Assembly: GCA_030533445.1 (NCBI GenBank)
Contig: CM060081.1
Span: 39,025,611-39,089,610 of the forward strand
DNA: 64,000 bases
Origin: Cyprinodon diabolis
Taxonomy: Eukaryota; Chordata; Actinopteri; Cyprinodontiformes; Cyprinodontidae
Direction: 5' to 3'
Made by a program: the position numbers and the translations under genes. The notes beneath the pieces are model-generated. The model saw nothing but the letters and a program-made list of their open reading frames with translations. It did no database searches and was not told where the DNA came from. Below are positions 1-64,000 of the stretch, piece after piece. How positions within the stretch are numbered: the stretch's first letter is position 1; each line of letters opens with the position of its first letter.

Positions 1-1926
1 AGTTGGTGCAAGAACCTGCAGAAAGATCCTTAACCCTAAATAAAAGGGCTTTCATCCTTCCTGTTTTATTGGTTTCCTCTACTTTTAATTACGCTTTTAA
101 AATCCTCAGATAAATCTTCAGGGGTTTGTATGGTCAAACACCTTCCTATATTACCAAACTGTTTAATGCACACTCCGCACCATGAGCCCTAAGGGTCCCA
201 AACTAAACTACTCATAAACTTAAGGATCCACCATAAAACTCCATAGGATCCCTCTTCTTTGTTTTTACATTGTCTTGACTTATTCAGAGGGCAGCTGAAG
301 ACATTCTAATATATCTTTACAAAAAACTTCTTAAATCTTTTATATTTGTTTTCGTTTATTTCTTTTAGTGTGCTTTATGTCTTTCTAATAAGGTTTTAAC
401 AATGTTTTGGTCTTCATCCTTTGTTTATTAATCTTTTCCCACATTTTTTTGATTACTGTTTAGGTAAAGCCCATTAATTAAACAAACAAAAAAAAAAAAA
501 CTAAAATAATTTACAGTGCTTTTCTAGAAAAAAAAATACATAAAGGACACCGGGACAAAATAAAAGATAGCATGATGTTAAACTGCCCAAAAGGTTCAAG
601 TACAACCAGGTTAATTTTTAAGGAAACTATTAAGGAAGAATATTAGTTTTTGGCCTTAATTTAGTGGCATAGCGCAGCCCTTTAAAAGTCCAGAACTGAA
701 GTGCATCACTCTAGAAAAACTAGAAGAAAGTTTAAAAAATGTTTTTTTCTTGTATCAGTTTTGGCCAATGCGTGTATGAATTCACTGTTTAATTAGTTTA
801 GCCCTGCCACCTCAAGGTTTTTTAAAAATTGAGACATGTGAAAAATGTATCATTGTGTCATTTTTATTGCGTGAATGGAGAAAGAGAGTGCAATATCTGC
901 CTAAAGCATTTGCCCCCCAAACAAATCTGCAACACGTTTTTGGCCTAATGGTTTTTATTATAGTCTATCAACAAACACCATTCTTAAAAGCTTTTGCAGG
1001 GTTTTAAAAGAAAATTTGAATGTAATTTTCATTACAGAATGACATTAAAGAATTAGAAATGTGTTCTTAGATCCATATTTCTTGTCATTAGATTGGAAAC
1101 TATGTTTTATTTTTACATAAAATATTATCCTATAGAACAAAATCCTTGCTTCCTCTTTGTGAATGTCTTATGTTTTGTATGTATCTTAAAATTAAAATCA
1201 GAAAATTAACTATTAAAAAAAATGATAATTTGTGTTTCATGTAATATTTGCAGCTCTGAATGACTTAATTAGCTGGGCTCCAGGTAAAATGGCTCTTTGC
1301 ATCAGAAAGGTTTCAGACCATAATATTTGGGATTGTTAAACGTGCATCAGTTCTTCTCTTGTTTAAACTGCATTTTGTACTGAAAAGAGATAAATTTCAT
1401 AATAATTGTTGTTATACGGGTATGCTTGTACAAAGTCTTTACACTCAGAGCTTCATTAAGAAAAAGCTGCTCCTGATTCATCAAAGTCTTACCAAGAAAA
1501 GCAAAACTGGAAATACAATATTATATAAAACAAAAATGTAAAATCATGAATATCACCTGAAGCAGTAGATTCAGTAGTATCTTTAGACTGACAAACAAAA
1601 AGAAGAACCCATTTGATATCACATTAAGGTTAAAACAGTAATTGATGTCCAGAGCCAGTCCCTTATAGTGGTGAGCTGCCCACAGGTGTCCAACTGCAAG
1701 GAGCAAAGATCAGCTTGAAATAACTATGTGGCTACCAGAAATAACCATAGCAGTGCTATTAGGAATCTCTGAACCATGCTGAGATAGGGCAGAGTAAAAT
1801 CCTGTAAAACTGCTGTGCTTGAGAGTAATCAAATGTTTTAAAGTTCAGTTCTGCAACAAAAACACAAAATGAAGTTATATCCTTTTTTACACTGACTTCA
1901 TTTACTTTATTTTTTCACTTGGGCAG
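1..1926 (+). other. ece1 intron (partial), no gene seen
   Basis: AT-rich sequence upstream of the first visible ece1 exon. I found no exon for the part of the M13 ectodomain that should precede the first readable residues (the conserved segments around the GHSRWG and DPCHDFF motifs of the family), so those exons lie upstream of the window. No repeat with clear ends was seen. Confidence 0.7.
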
Positions 1927-14674
<12,748 letters not shown>

Positions 14675-15601
14675 CCTTGCCGCCTTTCAACAAACAGTGA
14701 AAAGGACACAGAGAAACTTCCACCACACTGACGAAGTCTCTTCGGGCGGAAATACAAGAACCACTGAATCCCTTAACGCCGTCCCACTCCACGCTTGTCA
14801 GGTTCTTTATCTGGTCAACCTGTACCTGCTTCAGGTGGCAGACAGCAGCCTTTTCCGCTTTGTCACAAGGACTGTTAATTTAAAACATAGTTTGCCTCAC
14901 CTTAAACCTAGCTACAAATGTGTTTTCTACACTGGAAACCAAATACGTAGTTGCACAACGGCAGGAGAAAAAAATTACACAAACTGCCTCTTCATTAAGC
15001 AAGGGAGAAGCAAAAATATTTGTTCTTTCTTTTTTTGAATGTATGTCATCTTTCACTGTGCTTTGATCTGCTTTGGTTTATTTATAGGTAGTTTTTTAAA
15101 AAGCTACCTACAAGATATATATATAAAAAAAAATGTTTTTTTTTTTAAGTGTTGTGTTTTTATTCTACATCTGTTTTTTTATTAAGCCTTTGCAATATTT
15201 TAAAATGATTGTTATAAAAAATGTGTCATTTAGAACATTAGCAATTTCTAAGCCATGATGTAACATAATTTGTTTTATTTGTAAGTTTGTCACAATTTAT
15301 TTTGTATAGTAAAATCGATCTTAAAAGTTATTTGTGCCATTTTCACAGATTGTTTTTGTGTTATTTACCTTTAGAATAACCTGGGAAAGTAAGAATACCA
15401 TGAAAACATTCAAGTTATTCAGTAAAACAATTTTTAATCACTCATTTATTACATAGATTTATGCACAGAATGATAGATTTCAAATGTTTGTTCAATGCAA
15501 TGGTTACAGCGCACAAAATTGGCTGTTCACAGTGCTATACCCAAGCATATTAATTTAGGTTAATTTGCAGGAAAAACAAATCGATATACAGAGGCAATAA
15601 A
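14675..15601 (+). other. ece1: ece1 3' UTR (inferred)
   Basis: AT-rich sequence after the stop codon with no coding signal. An AATAAA at 15596-15601 is the best polyadenylation candidate, which would give a 3' UTR of about 0.95 kb. A 125-codon open frame starting inside the last exon (14661-15038) is in the wrong frame and has no recognisable content. Confidence 0.55.
15596..15601 (+). terminator. ece1: Candidate polyadenylation signal for ece1
   Basis: Canonical AATAAA hexamer, the first perfect copy after the stop codon in a suitable AT-rich setting, about 430 bp before the eif4g3 CpG-rich 5' region. The choice is not tested against cDNA. Confidence 0.5.
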
Positions 15602-16162
15602 AAATATTTCTAAGTGTTATGGTTTAATTTTAATTGTCTAAATGTACGTTTAGATTGCGTTTTTTATTTATTTAGATGACTTTTTAAAAGTAAAATATGA
15701 GTAATGTCTGCATTTGAACAGTAGATGGCGCTGTTAACACGTTTGTTTTAAATTCTGACTCAACAGTGGCATTTAACTGCACTGTCAGTGGTCTGTGGTT
15801 ATTTAATAGGTATTCCTTTATCTGCCTAATTATTAATTACTTATTGGACATTAAAATGACTGTGTAATTTACGAACCCCTAAATTACAATAATTTAGAGT
15901 ATAAAAAATATAGTGCAATGCATGTAAGTTTTTGACATTTTTTAATTGTAGCTTTAGTCCCGTTTTTAAGTTCTTAATTAAAATTATTTTATAGAATTTA
16001 ATATGTTAATAAAAAAATGCGAAAATGGCGTTAATCTAAGTTTTGAGGCGCGTTGCGTGTGTTTTGATTGAAGGTTAGTTGATTAACCGAGCGACTCCGT
16101 AACTGGCCGAGGATTGCCGAATCATCTGTCCTGCCCGGACTGCTGAAAGCGGCCGCAACGCC

Positions 16163-16234
16163 ATGTTGGCGAAGTCTCCCATCTCTGTGAGAAAAAAAAT
16201 GATAGAAAACATAATTGCCGAGAAGAAAAGGTAA
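16163..16234 (+). promoter_or_regulatory. uORF 1 in eif4g3 leader (if transcribed)
   Basis: ATG with 22 further codons (begins MLAKSPISVRKK) and a TAA at 16232-16234. The end of the frame also looks like a splice donor (AAAAG|gtaaaa), so this part may belong to a separately spliced leader exon. Confidence 0.35.
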
Positions 16235-16351
16235 AACGCCGAGGGAGCAAGAAGAGCGCGGCCACTTGTTTGGTTTGGAAGAAAACGAACCGAGCCGGAT
16301 CCGCAGAGGTTCCCGGACGGACGAGGGAGGCTAAACCTCCCAACCGTCCCC

Positions 16352-16390
16352 ATGAACAGCACCGCTGATCCGAACAGCGACTTTCCATGA
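16352..16390 (+). promoter_or_regulatory. uORF 2 in eif4g3 leader
   Basis: A 12-codon frame (MNSTADPNSDFP) ending in a TGA that overlaps the ATG of the next uORF as ATGA (16387-16390). It lies about 200 nt upstream of the proposed eif4g3 start. Confidence 0.45.
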
Positions 16391-16500
16391 AAAAAAGACG
16401 TTTTTGTGTTTTGCTATTTGAGCTTCGTTCTCCCGGCTCGTTGAAGGGATTTGGGGCCTGCTTCAGGATCAGCTACGCTTACTATATGAATGCAAGCTAA
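16387..16500 (+). promoter_or_regulatory. uORF 3 in eif4g3 leader
   Basis: A 37-codon frame starting MKKRRFCVLLFEL and ending with TAA at 16498-16500, 60 nt before the proposed eif4g3 ATG. It begins in the overlapping ATGA of uORF 2, a layout that could allow termination-reinitiation. Confidence 0.45.
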
Positions 16501-16560
16501 GCTTTGCTTGCATCAGTATTTATTAGTGTTTTATTTTTGATTTTTTTTCCTTTTTCTGCG

Positions 16561-62831
<46,271 letters not shown>

Positions 62832-62978
62832 GTTTGTTCTCTTCGTTTTTTAGTACCGTATTTTCACGACTATAAGGCGCACATAAACGTCTTTTTTTCC
62901 CCTCAAAATGTGCGGTGCGCCCTTTGGTGCGGTGCGCCCTATGTGTGTTGTAACTGCGACTTTTGAGACCACCTCATT

Positions 62979-63475
62979 GAGGAGATGATGAAAGAGTGGC
63001 TGAGCCAGGTGTAAGTGAGGAGACCAGGTGTTTTTTTCCACGCATCACCATCGATGTTAATCTGTGACTCCATGCTGCCCATCTCACAGCTGATGTGAAA
63101 AACATGGTGAAACAAATGAATGCTGTGCTCGCTGTTATTCAACCGCTCGACATCGGTGTGAACCGGCCGTTCAAAGTAAGGCTGCGAGCGGAGTGGGAGC
63201 GATGGATGACAGACGGGGACCACAGTTTCCGGAAAAGTGGAAGGCAGCGCCGGGCAATTAACACCACAGTTTGCGGATGGATTGTAGATGCTTGGGCTAA
63301 CGTGTCTGCTGGCACTGTTGTTCGAGCTTTTGCAAAAGCCGGCATTATTTCCGAGGAGCCGCCCGGCACGGAAAGTGACTCTGACAGCGAAGAAGGTCTG
63401 ATTTAGCGCAGCTGTTTAATTCAGAAACAGAGGATGATGACTTTGATGAGTTTGATTAATACTTTGTAATAAATA
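62979..63475 (+). pseudogene. Pogo-like transposase C-terminal pseudogene
   Basis: Readable pieces: EEMMKEWLSQV followed by a stop (62979-63014), then AAHLTADVKNMVKQMNAVLA, QPLDIGVNRPFKVRLRAEWE and GWIVDAWANVSAGTVVRAFA up to a stop at 63404. The order matches the C-terminal DDE half of pogo/Tigger transposases. The PGGLT-type segment that normally separates AVI from QPLD is missing, most of the N-terminal half is deleted, and a frame change before SETEDDDFDEFD separates the acidic tail. Confidence 0.7.
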
Positions 63476-63541
63476 CAGGAATAAAGCACAATCATACTCA
63501 GTTTTGCTCCTGCTCTATTTTTCTACCTGAAAACTTAATTC

Positions 63542-63875
63542 AACAGCAGCCTCTGGGCCGGGCCACCTCCGGTTTCACCGCGGTGGCTGGCAGGTGTTTT
63601 TTCATCTAAATAATCTAAATCTTGCAGCTATATTTGCTGTGATCAGTGGGAATAAAGTAGTTTTAATATGTTTTTAAGTGAGAAAGTCCACCTGAAAACT
63701 TAATCATTGCAGTCAGTTCATCCAGATTATTATCCTGCCTATACTATTTCTGTTGGAGGCGCTCAGACCCCCACATACCAGCGGTGCACGGACAGTAGGA
63801 ATCCCTTCAACAGCAGCCTCCGGGTTCACTGCGGCGGCTGGCAGGTGTTTTTCATCTAAATAATTTAAACTGCAG
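63542..63875 (+). repeat. Direct duplication in transposon 3' region
   Basis: A block running CAACAGCAGCCTC, GGCTGGCAGGTGTTTTT and CATCTAAATAAT(C/T)TAAA occurs at about 63542-63627 and again at about 63810-63875; ACCTGAAAACTTAAT also occurs twice (63526, 63690). The copies differ by small indels. Confidence 0.8.
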
Positions 63876-64000
63876 GCACCAGGATACCGATAATAAAAGC
63901 GAACATATTCCGTCGGCAGGTTTCAGGGTTTTAAGTTAATTTAGGAGTGATCACAGCGCTCTGTCATCTGCGATGTGTCTGTCTCAAGGCCAGCTCCCAG

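Larger units (their letters stand above)
16030..16560 (+). promoter_or_regulatory. eif4g3: eif4g3 CpG-rich promoter and 5' leader
   Basis: After 1.3 kb of AT-rich DNA the composition changes abruptly to CpG-rich (GGCGCGTTGCG, CCGAGCGACTCCG, AGCGGCCGC), as in TATA-less housekeeping promoters. No TATA box is seen. The leader contains several upstream ATGs and ends in a pyrimidine-rich tract immediately before the start codon. The transcription start cannot be fixed from sequence. Confidence 0.7.
62832..64000 (+). other. eif4g3 intron 18 (partial), filled by a transposon
   Basis: Only 22 bp of ordinary intron precede the TA target site of the pogo-like element, which appears to occupy the rest of the window. 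Confidence 0.7.
62854..64000 (+). mobile_element. Pogo/Tigger-like transposon, left end and transposase remnant
   Basis: Starts at a TA (62854-62855) followed by CCGTATTTTCACGACTATAA, a terminal repeat type seen in fish pogo-like elements and echoed in the short MITE at 38381. Transposase pieces follow on +. No matching right terminal repeat is present before the window ends, so it either continues outside or lost that end. Its 3' part contains a direct duplication of a block starting CAACAGCAGCCTC (63542 and 63810). Confidence 0.72.

Noticed and set aside
62880..62970. Coding exon with CysCys-rich end
   Set aside because: The sequence is the GGTGCGCC-rich terminal region of the pogo-like element.

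Overview
The window looks like teleost fish nuclear DNA. It has short GT-AG exons in long AT-rich introns, many DNA-transposon relics of types common in fish, and two vertebrate genes in their conserved order. No species is named because nothing here decides it. Both genes are on the + strand. All identifications come from reading translations and comparing them with remembered vertebrate families; no search was run.

1-14674 holds the last 15 coding exons of endothelin-converting enzyme 1 (ece1), an M13 zinc metallopeptidase of the secretory pathway and cell surface. The readable part gives about 605 residues, including the HELTH zinc site, the ENIAD third ligand, the NAYY substrate-binding motif and the C-terminal CELW. 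The cytoplasmic tail, membrane anchor and first part of the ectodomain lie upstream of the window. The 3' UTR probably ends near an AATAAA at 15596.

About 16030-16740 is the CpG-rich 5' end of eif4g3 (eIF4GII, a translation-initiation scaffold). I place 18 coding exons between 16561 and 62831, 3045 nt in one continuous frame (1015 codons). They cover the N-terminal region, the RDPNQGGKDIT block, a fast-evolving Pro/Ala/Ser-rich exon of 753 nt, the eIF4E-binding motif YGRDFLL and the start of the MIF4G domain; the rest lies beyond the window. ECE1 next to EIF4G3 in the same orientation matches the human 1p36 arrangement and excludes the paralogous ECE2/EIF4G1 pair. A 21-nt exon encoding GGFRPIQ at 50773 is the counterpart of the neuronal eIF4G microexon.

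The introns, including one of 21 kb, hold most of the unusual structure. There are several transposon copies whose target-site duplications can be read base for base: two hAT elements with 8-bp duplications, a pair of Harbinger-like MITEs in opposite orientation sharing a 61-codon ORF, a third TTA-flanked element with nested insertions, a TTAA-flanked element, an antisense 5'-truncated LINE with a 14-bp duplication, and a retroelement-like inverted repeat with a 13-bp duplication just upstream of an ece1 exon. A pogo/Tigger-like element starts 24 bp after the last visible eif4g3 exon. Tc1 relics, an L2-like tail, a 15-bp minisatellite that is open on both strands, and long TATC, AT and G tracts complete the picture. 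I saw no prokaryotic, viral or CRISPR features and no convincing RNA gene. The best candidates for a second look are the microexon, a probable GC-AG intron in eif4g3, the uORF cluster before its start codon, and the dated-by-duplication transposon set.
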